Positions 44,160 through 56,834 are shown, counted from the stretch's first letter. The stretch: DNA of 64,000 bases from Gigaspora rosea (GCA_003550325.1 QKWP01000062.1:285411-349410), one strand, 5' to 3'. Notes: generated by a model not told the origin, from the letters alone. Numbers and translations are program-made.

Positions 44160-46670
44160 TATTTCTTACGAGTTATAAGCAAGAGTAAATTCGATTTAGT
44201 TAGAGTAGCATAGCGACATTCGATTTGATTGGTTAAAAAAATATAAAACAAGTAAACAATATATATAATATAGATCATTATATAAAAGACAACTCATATT
44301 TAATAATTTTTTCAATTAACTTTAGGGTTAGGGGCATTCTATATTAGGATTAGAATAGGTTTTAGATAAATATATAAGCAAAGTTGTCTTCTTGACATTT
44401 TTGATTAACACATCGAGGTAGGTTTAGACTGCCATTTTTTGTATTTTTCAAGGTTTTCGCTTTTCTTTCATTTTTGCTTCACCGAAGATCATCAAAATTC
44501 TATAATTTGATTGGCAGCTGATCACATGATTTGTTTCTGCTTTAGACGATCCCAAATTTAGATATTCGTATTGAATACTAATTCCAGAATGTACCAAAAC
44601 CCAAGTTGAATATACCAAATTAATTTTGCTCAAGATCACTAAGACTTTTACTAATGAAACACTAATGAAACCATAGTTATTCATTAAATTATAGCTTTTA
44701 CTAACTAATATAGCTAACCCTAACTTTAACCCGACCCTAACTTTAATGCATTCTAACACTATTCTAACCATACCAACTAACCTAAAAATTTGGCAAAAAT
44801 ATCATTACTATATAATTATAAGCAGTCAAATTTTTTTATAACAATCATTTATAACCAATGACCATCTCTATATATGTATATATCATGTAATAAATATCAT
44901 CAGCTAAATATATAACTGCTAATGCTATATAAAACAATTATAATATATCAGCATGTTACTAATATCTACTCTAACTCTAATATAGCATATATATTGCTGA
45001 CTTGGATCTTTTAATATCAACAAATACAGAAATATAGCATAAAATACATAAGACATGGTATTTATGGAATTTTGTCATATATGCACCAAAAGTATTAAAC
45101 AGAGATCAATATACCAGAATTATAGAATAGTAGTATGGAGTAGATGACCTGATCAATATGGTACAAGAAAGAACTATGCTATTGGTTAGCTATAATTCCT
45201 AAATATATATAACACCAAATCATTATGATTTTAAAATTTAGTCTGTACTATACTGATCTGACTACCCATACGTAGATATTATTGTTCACAGAGTGGGCAA
45301 TACCAAGAATTAACCCAAATCAGAGATTTTTAAGGTCTTGGGATCTAACTATTATACCTAACATGTACATAGTATAATTTAGTATAATGAATATATATAG
45401 TAATAACATATGTTATAATTTAAGAAGTGATGAATAATAATTATAGTGGGACAGTTTAAGGGTTTGACGGAAATCAAAAAGTGGAACATCCGTTCATGAT
45501 AGTGCAATGGTCATATAGAAATAATTAAAAGAACAAAGATGATGATAGAAATGATTTATTCCCAGGCTCTTATTATAATTCAATACTATTTCTTCAAAGT
45601 AAAGCATAAAGTTTAGCTTACTACAAATCACAACTCATCTTTTCATTTTTTTTTCTCTTTTCTCTCTCTCTTTTTCTTTTTTTTTTAGCTAGCAGCTTTT
45701 ACTTTTTGTTTGTAACTAATAGTTTAAAAAATTCATATATATTAAAAAATAAAAAATATATATATAATCAAAAAGATTAAAACTACAGCTAAATAAAATT
45801 TGTACTAGTATGCTAAAAATTCTTTATTACAAAATCTATTCATTTTTTCTCAGCTTAATTATTGTTGTTCTATATAGTAGTTAATTAAGTAATCGTCTTC
45901 TGTTTTTAGAGCCATGATAGTAATTGATTGTAGCATTTGAACATCGTCTCAATTACTAGCCAATTATGTTGAGTAAAGGTCTCGAGAACTGCTTTAAACT
46001 CATGTGGATTATTTGAACTTACTTGCTAATTACATATAATGTGTAGATAAGGTTTTATTAATTTGGATTCATATTGTTGCAAAAAATTTTTTTAATGATT
46101 GTAGTGACACACAGTATATATTAAAATAAATTCATTACCAACAAAGCCATGGTGAACACTTTTATCAATCTGTTATAGTGATACTATATAGTTAAAATTA
46201 TATTAGTTTGTGTATAGAATTTCGCAATAACAACGTATATTAACAAACTCACAATATCATGTTATAGAACTTACAAACCATCTCAACGATGCATAGTATG
46301 TACTTGCATAGCAACAACGAAAATGTGCCACTAACGAATTCACAATGATCAATTAATTCAATGATTTTTCTTAACTTACTCAGCATAGTGATACTAGCAA
46401 TGACCACTAACAAAATTGTATTGATTAACCAGACAACATTTTTAACTATTATCTAAAAAAAAATGAAATGTTAGTTAAATAGTTATACAAAAAAGCAAAC
46501 CAATTAAAAATTATATTTAATAAATTAAATAGCAAAAAAAAATTAGTACTAAGTATAGTAGTTTTTGATAAATAAAATTTGAAGATGCAAACCTTTTTTT
46601 TTAATTGGCTAAAATTTAAGATTTGCATTTCATTGTTTTTAAATAATTTGAACGATAACTCAAACTAGGG
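44160..46670. other. AT-rich stretch, left-truncated MITE near 44300-44553, no gene
   Basis: From 44310 to 44553 lie CTTTAGGGTTAGGGGCATTC, GGTTTAGACTGCCATTTTTT, TCACCGAAGATCATC and a right end CTTTAGACGATCCC. They appear in the same order as in MITE copy A, so this is a fourth member that has lost its left end. The rest is AT-rich with no supported gene. Confidence 0.5.
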
Positions 46671-46675
46671 GTCTT

Positions 46676-46953
46676 AATAGGTCGGGTTGGGTCGGGTTTG
46701 GGCCTGACCTGGGTCAGACCCACTTGGGTCAAAACCTGACCCGGGTCTGACCCGCCTCATGTCAAGCCCGACTTGGGTCTGACCCGCCTCATACCAAACC
46801 CGACCCAGGTCTAACCCGCCTCATGTCAAACCCGACCCGGGTCTGACCCGCCTCATGCCAAACCCGACCCGGGTCTGACCCGCCTCATGTCAAACCTGAC
46901 CCGGGTCTGACCCAACCCAACCCAACTCGGGTTGAACCCGGGTCAATGGGTCA
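46676..46953. repeat. GACCCGGGTC array, possible hAT-like left end
   Basis: Starting at TAGGGGTCTTAATAGGTCGG, the stretch repeats a unit of about 36 bases: AAACCCGACCCGGGTCTGAC then CCGCCTCATGTC, at least five times, then GGGTTGAACCCGGGTC. It is an island of high GC in AT-rich DNA. The TAGGGGTC start and the repeated palindrome match the layout of the hAT-like elements, but no right terminus or 8-bp duplication was found. Confidence 0.75.
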
Positions 46954-46954
46954 T

Positions 46955-49900
46955 ACAAATTTTTTCGAGGTTATATATTTAATAAACCATTCGAGTTATG
47001 AATAATTTTATATATTTTACAACACTTAGTGAATATAAAAACATTTTATAATCTAGATAGGAATGGCTATTTATATTGTATTTGCGAACTCATAGGACCC
47101 AAAAAATTACAAAGATTGTTGATCCAAATAAATCGAAGTTCGATAATCTATGTCTGTATTTAAAATAATCTATTCATGAATAGTGCTCGTACTCGGATAA
47201 CTCTTTATCCGAAAGGTTGTAACCTTTAACAAAATCTAATAACCAGTTTTATATCCTATTCAAATAAAAGGATAACGGTTATATTCGGATAAGATATTTA
47301 TATTATCAGCTATGTTGCATTAATCAAATAAAGTAACTCTATATTGATCAATATAAAAACATGATTTATGCATCGAATTTTAATTATTAAAAAATAAATA
47401 AGATTGGTACATCTCTTAAATTTATAATAATACATCTTATTTTATCAAAATAAGATTTACGAATTTTAATTCTGAAACCCTTATTATTATAATATTCTGC
47501 GTCATTCTGAATTTATATTGATTATTAATTGGCGTTATTCGTGAATTGTGAAATGTCATTTGTCATTTTAGAACCGCTATCTATTTACCAATTAATAAAA
47601 AAAAAGCGAAAATAATAATAATAATAATTAAGTAAAAAAATTAAAAAAATAAATAAATAAATAAACATGAATAAAAATGAATCACTAAATATTAAATGCT
47701 AACGTTATATTTTAACAATATAATTAATAATTTTTGCATTTTCCGCATAGAACACATCCGCATTTGTCTTTCGGCAACAGCAGGAATCTGGTCGGGTGTC
47801 TTATCTAACCCGAATCTAATAAAAAGATAATTACTAAATTTTTTTTTAAGAAAATTTATCTTTTCCAGGTTTTTTCATGACCATCATGCTTAGCCTGGTG
47901 GTAGCACAGATTATTTTGTAGGTATTCCTATATTGGTTAGGCATGAGCAGTTCTTCTGTTACAATATAAAGAACCTTAGCTTGAATTTCAGGTTACACTG
48001 AAGATCAATGAATTTCACGAGTCACGAAGTCATATCCTTGCTCAATAAAGTGTATAAAAAAAAACAGATGAAACAATAAAAGAATTATCTTTAGATCATT
48101 GCAAATATAAATGTAATTACTGTATTAATAAGTAAATATTCTGTGGTCTCATGAATTGACATTCAGTGAAAATCAAGAAAGAACACGTTTAAATTCAGAA
48201 TTGAAGTAAATTCCGAAATGACTCAGAACAATAATAGTTTAGAATAATCCTTTTATCACGCAGCGTTCAACTTGCACTTTTCTTATTGTATTCCGTACTG
48301 TGTAAAGATGTAATAAAAAAATAAAATAAGTGCTTACTGTGCAAGTATGTATTCATATATATAATATAATAATTATTATTATATACTTACAAAAAACTGA
48401 AAGCCAGTATAAGTTTAAAGTGTAATTGATTTATATCGACCTATTAAATAAATATAATAAAAAAACGAAATATTAAAATCATGTTCTTATTTAATATACA
48501 TTAAATTTTATGATATTGGCAAGTTTTACACTGGGTAATGCTTGTATATAAATAATACGCAAATTAAAATATTTATTATAATTGTATTTTACCCTATATT
48601 ATCCTATATCATATCTTAAGTTAACCAGATACCTCAATAATTTATCTGTTTATAACTTTTATAATTCGGGTATCCGAATAGCCTAACAGTTTAACCAGTG
48701 ATTGTACCCTAGGGTACAACCACTATTCATGAATTGCTTTTAATTTCAATTGGTAAGTTCATTAACCTAAACGTTTAAAATAAGCTATTCATAAGATATA
48801 CTATTATCACGTTAATGTTGTAAATATAAAAAATTTTTATTAATTTAATTCATGACTATTTAAATATTTATTTGTTTGCATCCAGTTAGTTGGGAGCATA
48901 AAATTTATTTGCATTTACATAGATTAATACGACTAAATACCCTGGTTACTGTATATTCCCGAAAATAAGCTGCCCCCCTGATTTTTTTCAAAAATCTCAA
49001 AAATCGTGTTGACAGTTGCTACATATAAAACGTTTTTTTCTACTAAGTAAACTTTAAAAGTTCGATTAAGTAAAGTTGTTCAGCACATCAAAATACATCT
49101 GCATTAAAAATTTAGTGTCATTTGGACAACTTTTTATTAGTACGTTTTTCAATTTTTTCAAAAATGGCTATACGTTGAAAATAAGCTACCCACGTTTTTT
49201 CGTGTAATTTTTGGCCCAAAAAAGGTATTTTTTATTTTTTTTTTGAATTTGAAAGTAAAAAATAAAATGAATAACTTATTTATTATATACTACTTGCCTA
49301 AATTTGCTTTCTAAGTAAAATTTTCAGCTATATAATCTATACTAATCTTTTTTTATAGAAGATATACAAAGAGTTAAAGAATACTATAGTATGTTTAAAA
49401 AAATTTTATTATATAAAACCATGAGTTCCCAATTGACAATGTGGTTTTTTATAGTAAGGATACTTTAAAAAAAATTTTTATATTGTATAACTTAGAGATC
49501 TTCAAGCCAATCAAATTGAATGTCCACCATGCTAGTTAGAGTATAATATAATTGTAAAGGGGTAGTAACAAACATGTCCTATAGTAAAATTTTGCAAGAA
49601 GTTTTTTTGTTAGAAATTAGAGCTTTTTCATAAATGAGATTTTGAGATACAGACGATTTTTTAAAAAAAGTCATTTGTTTTGAATTTTCACGTTATACCC
49701 AATCCTGCATTTTATTGGCCATATGTGATGTGCATGCATTTAATATATGTAAATTTCAACTAATGAGAGAATGTTTTTGAGACTCCTGCACTTACTTTTT
49801 TAATACTTCTAGATGCATCCCAAAATTTATATACTTTTTTGATACTATCTCCACGTGATGATCAACACAACAAATAGTGATTTGATATAAGTAATGCAAT

Positions 49901-50190
49901 CTTAAAAATTCAAAACAAAGCATTTATTTAAAGCACTTTTATGAGAATTTTTAATAAGTATTAAGCTTAAATAAACTAATTTCAATTATACCAAAAGTTT
50001 TTTAAAAAGTGCAAATACTTAATAATATACTGTATTTAAAACATTGATTACGCGAATAGAGTTTTTTTTCTAAAAATGAAAAATGTTTATTCATTTAAAA
50101 AAACATTATATGTATAATAAATTTATTCTTTTTTTAAGAAAACTCATCATATAAACGTCATTTTAAAAAATATAAACTTTGTTAAAACCT
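46955..50190. other. AT-rich stretch with scattered repeats, no gene
   Basis: Contents: a possible SINE-like unit at 47886-48070 (TAGCCTGGTGG A-box-like motif, ending in AATAAAGTG and poly-A); AAAATAAGCTRCC ends at 48958 and 49178 that match 10437 and 13230; and a diverged copy near 49560-49720 of the sequence at 13290-13440. No coding region is supported. Confidence 0.45.
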
Positions 50191-50194
50191 GCGC

Positions 50195-50526
50195 AACCTC
50201 AGTCTGGTCCCTAAGAGGACCGTTATCATAGTGTTTATGGTCCTGGTCCAGTCCGGTTCTTTGGTTCCATAACGGCCCTTTAATGATTACATCAATCTTA
50301 ATGCATAAGATTTTATTGCCCAAAAATGACGTAATTATTTACTGTCAAATGTAAACAAACATTATATGATCTACATTATATCTGATCAAGAAATTTGATT
50401 GGGTAATACAAATATCACAGTTATATTTACAAGAACCGGTCCCAGGACCGGTCCTTTAATGGTCCTTATCAGTCCCGGTTCGGGACCGGTCCTGGACCGG
50501 TTTTTTTCAGGACCGATGCATCTCTA
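50195..50526. mobile_element. hAT-like element with GGTCC/GGACC array, copy 2
   Basis: It is the uninterrupted counterpart of 25381-29108: GGTCCCTAAGAGGACCGTTA, TTAATGATTACATCAATC, ATGCATAAGATTTTATTG, then GGACCGGTCCTGGACCGG. The right end GATGCATCTCTA is intact, while the left end is worn (GCGCAACCTCAGTCTGG) and no target duplication remains. It shows the sequence without the 3.36 kb insert, which confirms that insert. Confidence 0.8.
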
Positions 50527-50529
50527 GTC

Positions 50530-51900
50530 TCGAACTAGCGTTCATGGGCCGTCCAAATTAACACCCAGTACAGTTTATTGTTGCAGTTAATATTCTATAT
50601 ATACTATAATACTCTACATATCAGTGCACTTTACAAGAATTTATTGAAGGTTGAATTTAAAAAACCTTCTCTTAAAATACGCAGGTTAGCGTTATTTTGT
50701 ACTTATACAGGTCTCACAGTACAAGATCTTATTATACTGTATCATAGTTAAGATCTCTGTTAACACAAGTCAATGAGATCTCAAAACTAAACGAGTTGGA
50801 TTGTGGCTTTTTGTTTTTATTATATCCTTGCTTTTGTGTTTTTTATGTCTTTTCTTACTGTTTTCATTTCTTTCTTTTAAACACAGGTGGAATAGAAATC
50901 GTACTATACCAGGATAGTCCCAAAATACCGTATGAATTTGTTAGCGAATATATTAGGGATATGCATTAAGTATGAGGTTAAAAAGCTACAGTATACGCTA
51001 AAGAAATAACGTGATAAATTGAGAAGTCAAGAATTTCAGAACTTTAACCATTTTTAGATAAGTATAAAATTATCATTGGTTCTGAAAACATTTCTTATTT
51101 TGACTTTAATTAATGTGTACTTTCACTTTTTGCCTTTTTGCATAGGTTTCATTATGAAAATACGTATTAAAACCAAATCTGATTTTATTGTGAATAAGGG
51201 TCTACAAAAAGGTAAGGACCTAAAATGCTCTAGCAATTTTTTATAAGTTTAAGCATAATACCGTCAGACTTCTCTAAATGTATTGGAACTGGATCATATT
51301 AACACCCTAACACAGTACAGTTTCGAGTTAGTTCGTATTAAAATTCACAGTTGTAGTTTATATTACAATTTACTGTAAAAAATTTTGCTACAAAACTTAA
51401 CAACTATTGTAGTAATTTATAGTAAAATAAATTTCAGTATGATACTTGAAATCATGACTGGGCTGTTTAGAATTAAGTTGCAAACCCAAACTGATGTTGT
51501 CTACATTACGATATTCATTTTACGAAAGTTTATTTATTGCTATAGTTGCAGGTAAATATTTTTAGTGATTTGTCACTTGGTATAATGTCAGTTAAATGAG
51601 CTAGCAATGTTGATAAAGTAAAATGAGCATGTATTTAGAGAGGTTTAAAGAAGTAAATATCTACAAGTTGAACCCAAGAAAGATACCAAATTTTGGAAGG
51701 TTTTGTTGGTTTCAAGCCAGCTTATGTTATACTATATACTTGCATGTAAGTCGATATCAAAAAAGTTATCATAAGTGCATAATAAGTTAGAGTAATTTTG
51801 GATATGTATTAATAATATAATGTAATTCTTAAACTTTCAGATATAGAATAAAGTATTAAATAAAACTATCTATATAAAACACTCTAATATTACTTCTTAT
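50530..51900 (+). other. Gene-poor stretch with two exon-like segments
   Basis: Two segments look like exons. At about 50886-50970, after an acceptor ACACAG, the frame GGIEIVLYQDSPKIPYEFVS is open to a TAA. At about 51146-51211, an acceptor GCATAG precedes FIMKIRIKTKSDFIVNKGLQ, followed by a good donor AAAG-GTAAGG. They may be remains of one plus-strand gene, but no domain or further exon is recognisable. Confidence 0.3.
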
Positions 51901-51925
51901 TGTTAATCTTATAAACTTTTTTTGA

Positions 51926-52828
51926 TGGCTAATCAAAGTAATAAAAACATATTTGAAAGCATCTTTGCCAAAACTCTCAGTGAAATGAAATGTTTAAATA
52001 ACGAAATTTCTAAACTTAAAAAAATTTATTTAACCAATGATGACTCAAATAAAGAGTCCAATAAAAATCTATTGATAAGAGGAGTAACAAAAATCAGGTG
52101 ATTTTCTAGGGGAGGGTCAAAAAAAGTTGAAATTATATATAAGAACCTGACTATATGTATATTAAAAAATAAAGGGGGGGTAGGCCTCTGATAAAAAATA
52201 ATCAGGTGATTAATGACACTGCCCTAATGAAACCTATGATGAAACTTCCAAATCATTAGCTGTATATATTGATAATTTTTTTATAGCTGAACAAATTGAA
52301 TGTTTTCATAAAACGTATGTACTTTATCCAATGCACGCAGTAGCAAAAAATGAAAAAACTCATAATAAGAGGTTAGATAAATGGGATGATAATGCAAGTT
52401 TGGTGAAGTTACAGCAATTCGATTGTTGTACCCTAAGATGACTTTAAATGTTAACCTCCAGGTAGCACTTAAAAAATTTCAAGAAATGAAAGCATTGATA
52501 CAAAATAAATTGAATTTATGCTTTCTTAGAATAATTGATGCCAGCATGCATGCTACAGAATTCAAAGATGGAACACCAAAGGCATATTTGACAACACAAT
52601 ATAAATTTGGTGTGTCACAATTTGCCAAAAAGCTTGGTACACAATTTATGACATTCATAAAAGACGATAGAAGGCTTTACGTAGTCACTATCAAAATTTT
52701 GGTTTTAAAACAAAAATTTATGGCTTAGCTGGATATGTTAGTAATCATGCGATTTCCTTCTTAACTACCTTAAATGCATTTAAGTTTATTGCAAATTTTG
52801 CCAATCAATATGGATTTCCATCACCTGG
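51926..52828 (+). pseudogene. Gene broken by a Harbinger-like MITE and frameshifts, unrecognised
   Basis: It starts at 51926 with MANQSNKNIFESIFAKTLSE, a short coiled region. The MITE at 52081-52243 interrupts it. The frame resumes as ETYDETSKSLAVYIDNFFIA, shifts near 52430 (VALKKFQEMKALIQNKLNLC, then KFGVSQFAKKLG), and shifts again near 52690 (YQNFGFKTKIYGLAGYVSNH). It ends in YGFPSPG followed by a GTAAGC splice donor. The YGFPSPG ending just before an intron is a feature I recall from dispersed gene families of arbuscular mycorrhizal fungi, without known function. Three or more independent breaks make it a pseudogene. Confidence 0.55.
52081..52243. mobile_element. AATCAGGTGATT Harbinger-like MITE, copy 1
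   Basis: Ends are GAGGAGTAACAAAAATCAGG and CAGGTGATTAATGACACTGCCC, flanked by TAA on both sides. It inserted into the coding part of the gene at 51926. Interior phrases AAATTATATATAAGAACCTGA and TAGGCCTCTGATAAAAAATA are the same as in the copies at 56835 and 59886. Confidence 0.8.
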
Positions 52829-53114
52829 TAAGCAATTAAAAATCATCATAATGCACAGACTATAGTACCCTGCATAAAATGTCATAGTATCATTATTGCA
52901 ATTAGCATTAGTATATGGGATAGTGATTTTTAAGTTATTTGGTATAATAATCACAGGTTCAATAAATATATAAAGGATACATATCGGGATCTCTTTATCA
53001 TTCTGATATCTATCTATTATATATCCACTTGTAATCTGGTTTGCTACAGTTTTTTGGCGGATGTATGGTAACATAAAGGATGGATATCAGTACAACATAT
53101 AAGATAAATATAAG

Positions 53115-53206
53115 ACAAATAAAGGGTATCTATTAATATCCTGATACTAATCCTTTATATGNAAATAAAGGGTATCTATTAATATCCTGATACTAATCCT
53201 TTATAT
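53115..53206. repeat. Exact 45-bp duplication around a single N
   Basis: AAATAAAGGGTATCTATTAA and the following 25 bases are repeated exactly on both sides of the N at 53162. This is typical of a scaffold join with unresolved overlap and not of biology. Confidence 0.9.
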
Positions 53207-53297
53207 GATAATTATATATCCGTTTTGCTGCATATATTGAAAATATTGAAGATAAATATCAGTAGATCAAAATAAATATCAGCTGAATAAAGGACAC

Positions 53298-53565
53298 CAG
53301 GACCCCGAAATATACATAAATAGGTAAGGTGACTTTGAAATTTTTTATTAATTGCTGTATACATGACTTTTTTATAAGATCAGTATGCAAAATTTATTCC
53401 TTACAATAAAAAATTAAAAAAATATGCAAAATAAAATTCTAATCTTGATTATAGTATAAAATTTTATATAAGCTATAGTGATATATAAAATTATAATTTT
53501 TAGTAGTAGCATGTTATTTTTTTAAAAAAAAATTTCACAAATATAAACTTGTACATTAAGATTCA
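53298..53565. repeat. Interspersed repeat copy 2 (GGACCCCGAAATATACATA)
   Basis: Second copy of 30595-30850, same orientation: AGGTAAGGTGACTTTGAAAT, then TTTTTATAAGATCAGTATGC. Somewhat diverged. Confidence 0.65.
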
Positions 53566-53834
53566 AACACATTGGGAAAGTTTTTTTAATGCAGTCCTAT
53601 GCAGGGTTCTAAAACAAATAATTATTAAAAAATTAGTAATCCTGCTAGTGATTGTTGAAGAAATTTTTTGCAGAGATTTCTAAGTATATACAAATCTGCA
53701 AAAATCTCTATATTGCAGAGCTGCGAAGATTTTTAAAAATATAAATTCTGTGCATAACTCGGTTAATTATATTTTTATATAATATTGGTCAATTATAAAA
53801 TTTTACAAAAATATATATTTTTATTAAAAAAAAA

Positions 53835-54055
53835 AAACCACAAAAACATATTACAAGAGATACTACAAAAACACCTTAGAGACACTACACAAACACCAAA
53901 AGAAATACACCATAGAAACACTACACAAATGCTATAGAGACACACCACTACAAACGTTATAAAGACCACCATACAAACTATAGAAATACTACAATTGCCA
54001 AAGATACCAAAATGCCATAAAGCATCACAAACGCCATGGAGATACAAAATAACTG
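53835..54055. repeat. ACTACAAACACC-type imperfect minisatellite
   Basis: GAGACACTACACAAACACC-like units of about 20 bases recur ten or so times, loosely. The minus-strand open frame at 53793-54059 (Cys/Val-rich) is a by-product of the repeat. Confidence 0.6.
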
Positions 54056-54059
54056 ACAA

Positions 54060-55510
54060 AAAACCTAGTATAATTTCAACTAAAATGATAAACTTTCAAA
54101 AAAACACAAGAAAAATAATGAAAATAAAAAAAAACCTACCAAATTACTAACACGACCAGAAATTTGCCCCTAATCTTACAGATCTCAACTGTAAACTTTA
54201 CTACTCGACACTAACGATGATATCGCACCTTCCAGAATGTTTGACCAACAATGTGAAAGAAAACATTGATCCCAAAGAACGATATTGCTAAAAAAAAGTA
54301 CTTTTAAAAGCGACGACAGTTAAGTTGCGTTCTAATGAAAAAAGTTAAAATAAATATTGTAAATAAAAATTTAAAACAAACAAAAAAAAAGCTACTTATT
54401 TTATCCCAGTTTAGTGAGCGAAGATAATCTAGATCGAATTTAAATCTAGATTCAGGAGACAAACTAATTAAATAAAATAATAATAAATTAATAAATCTAA
54501 TTAAAAATAATTAAAAAAAATAATTAAAAAAAAGAGAATTATCATTCATCGCTAGTGCGATGCATCGCCAGTCTATGATCAGCCAATGAAATTTGCAATT
54601 AGTACATAGGTATGATATCTGATATTGATCGCTTGTTCATCGTTTGTACCATTTGTACCGTCTGTTCCGTCTTTACCTTTCGTACTGTTTGTACAGTACG
54701 TAACTGTTTGTTTATTTGATTATTTATTTGTTTGCTATTTAAAATTTAGATCTACCTTTTCGCTACTTATTTGTTTCTTTATTAAATTAACTTTTACATT
54801 TTAAAAATGTTTCTGAATACAAGGCTTTTTTTTGAAATCTTAGGCTTTTGGCTTTCGCATTATAGTATTAAAGGGGACAACCAAGATTCATGCTTTGCTA
54901 TTCTAAGGATTCTCAAGGGTACTGAATTAACAAAGCGCTCTAAAAAGCGTATTTTTTGCTCGATTAATTCTTTTAATTATGCTTATAACAATTTTTTTGA
55001 CAGTTTTTGAACAATATTTTATAAAGGGTTTGACAAGATATCTGCTTTATTTGCCATTTGGGAATATTTTTTGATACTTCTGGTTCAGAAGTCTCAGGTT
55101 TTGATTCGAACCCATGCATACAATGCACGACTTTGGTTTTCAAGACCGGTGCTTTGTAGAGGACTTCAGGTTTAAACATTTGCTTTGGGTATATTCGGGT
55201 CGACATTGTGTTTATTACCGCTCAGCCATGCCCCCTTTATTAAAAGTTTTTGCAAAAAACATGTGTGAAAAAAATGAAATTAACTAATAAACCAAGCACT
55301 ATGATATTAAATTGACGATCGAGGTTTGTGCTTCGTTATTCTATTCATTCTTTCATATTCTGTTTCTCAAAAGTACTGGATTGCGATATGGTAGTAAATG
55401 GGCGATCGAGACTTGTGTAGGTTTTGTAACAGCTTTCACTAAGATGTAAGAACATTTCTTTTTACTTTTTTAAGATTTTGACAAAAAAAAACTAAACATT
55501 TGAAAAAAGA
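54060..55510. other. AT-rich stretch, no supported gene
   Basis: It includes an A-rich part (54470-54540), a GTACCATTTGTACCGTCTGT phrase, and two diverged copies of a segment (54880-54930 and 55310-55380: CCAAGATTCATGCTTTGC / CGAGGTTTGTGCTTCGTT). A minus-strand frame at 54973-55206 (MSTRIYPKQMFKPEVLYKAP) has protein-like composition but no domain. Confidence 0.35.
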
Positions 55511-55519
55511 ATTAACTTT

Positions 55520-55801
55520 TGTAGGAAAATTAGAGAAAATTCGGAGTAATCAGATTTCATTGGAAGTCATTAGAGGCTTGCCAGTAAATTGTCAAGATGA
55601 AAAAAACCTTTAAAGGCTATTGCTAATTTACAAATTTCCCTTGGCCATGAATTAGTAGTGCAGTCTTTTGAACCAAAATTTACTCCCTTAATTAGTAAAG
55701 CAATTTTAGACAAACAATTAGAATATAAAATAGAAAAAAGTACTAAAGAAGAAATTTATTTTACTCTTACTCTTTCACTAAAGAAATCAAAGAAAGGCTG
55801 A
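55520..55801 (+). pseudogene. Coding remnant, unrecognised
   Basis: The frame around ISLEVIRGLPVNCQDEK shifts by one at an AAAAAA run near 55600. It continues as KPLKAIANLQISLGHELVVQ and LISKAILDKQLEYKIEKSTK to a TGA at about 55801. Composition is protein-like, but no family is recognised. Confidence 0.35.
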
Positions 55802-55844
55802 TTGCCGAGGTCATATTAATTATATTTTTAACTGTTTAATATAT

Positions 55845-56330
55845 TTCAACTATGATAATCTCAATGGACTAATCCTTGTTGATGAATAGCATTTAAACTA
55901 CTAGCAACATTTACTAAACCCCATAATTTATCCTTTTAATCTAATTTTTTACTTTTCTGCTATAAATGCTGACGAAAATTGCCTTCTATCATATATTCCA
56001 TGACCATTATATAATTCTTAGTTTGAGGGTCTTGGGCAATTCCATGACATGGCAATGCATTACCATCTTTAACTAATTTACTATTAATAATCTCTTGCAG
56101 AAATTCTAAGGTGATATTTTGTGAATCATTAAGAACCTTTAATACAACCATTCTACGATTTCAGTTACAAATTTTTTAATTCCATTAATACCTTTCTTCT
56201 GGGCAATGAACAACGAAACTTTCTCAGAAGTATATTCTTTCAGATTTTCTTTGTGGAAGATTATATAAGAGATGACTTTTTTGTAAGTTTGGAATATTGG
56301 CGAATTTTTTTCTAATGTAATTTTGCTCAT
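55845..56330 (-). pseudogene. Protein-kinase-domain fragment
   Basis: Read from high to low coordinates: a start region (MSKITLEKNSPIFQTYKKVI), a frameshift near 56150, then VVLKVLNDSQNITLEFLQEI, the VLK motif of kinase subdomain II. Next come the hinge-like YIMVMEYMIEGNF and, after two in-frame stops, LVNVASSLNAIHQQGLVH, with a DYHS that matches the HxD catalytic loop. The glycine-rich loop is not visible and everything after the catalytic loop is missing. The style resembles the large kinase-like families of mycorrhizal fungi. Confidence 0.65.
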
Positions 56331-56339
56331 TAAAAAACT

Positions 56340-56830
56340 TTATAGATAATGTGGTAATGGATCCTAAGTATATTTTAGATTACAATAGTGTTTCCCGCGA
56401 TCTTGCCATCCTGGCGAATTTCTTCTAACCACGTAATCAAGGTAATAAATTTCAAGTTTTACGATAAACAGATCATGAAACTTTTTGGGTATTTTTAAAT
56501 TCAAAATAAGTAAGTTTAATTTGCTTGTCATTTACCTGATATGTTCTATTAATGCTTCTTTTACTATCATTCCTTTTTTTTTTCTCAATCACTTTCCATT
56601 TTTGATCATGGCTACATTATTTCATCATTGTTAATTACACCTTTTCCATTCGTACTATCATTGAACCTTACATCACTATCAAACTTATGCTTCATCAATA
56701 ACGTATCACTGATCTAAGGGCATCCATATCTCAAGGTCAACTCATCCTTCACTTTTATCAACTTTCATTTGGGATCACAGATGTGTACTTGTTGTTCGTT
56801 ATTTTCTCTGAATCATTTCGTTGTGCAGAC
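56340..56830. other. Stretch with a weak plus-strand coding remnant
   Basis: A plus-strand frame near 56350-56500 (MDPKYILDYNSVSRDLAILA, then NQGNKFQVL) has protein-like composition but contains stops. The rest has no visible feature. Confidence 0.3.
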
Positions 56831-56834
56831 CTAA

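Larger units (their letters stand above)
40612..44160. mobile_element. Nested stack of mobile elements (outermost imperfect palindrome)
   Basis: The outer arms GCACATGTGAATTCCGTGTT...CCACCAGGAGT and the complement of AACCCCTGGTGCGG...CGTAAGTTCATGTGC still pair imperfectly once the inserts are removed. Into this palindrome went the 311-bp TIR element (41752-42062), then the 1008-bp hAT at its edge. The 2024-bp hAT (42107-44130) went in separately. Each of the last two carries further inserts. Confidence 0.6.

Noticed and set aside
55095..55125. B-box-like GGTTCGAATCA on the minus strand
   Set aside because: No A-box at tRNA spacing and no cloverleaf could be drawn.
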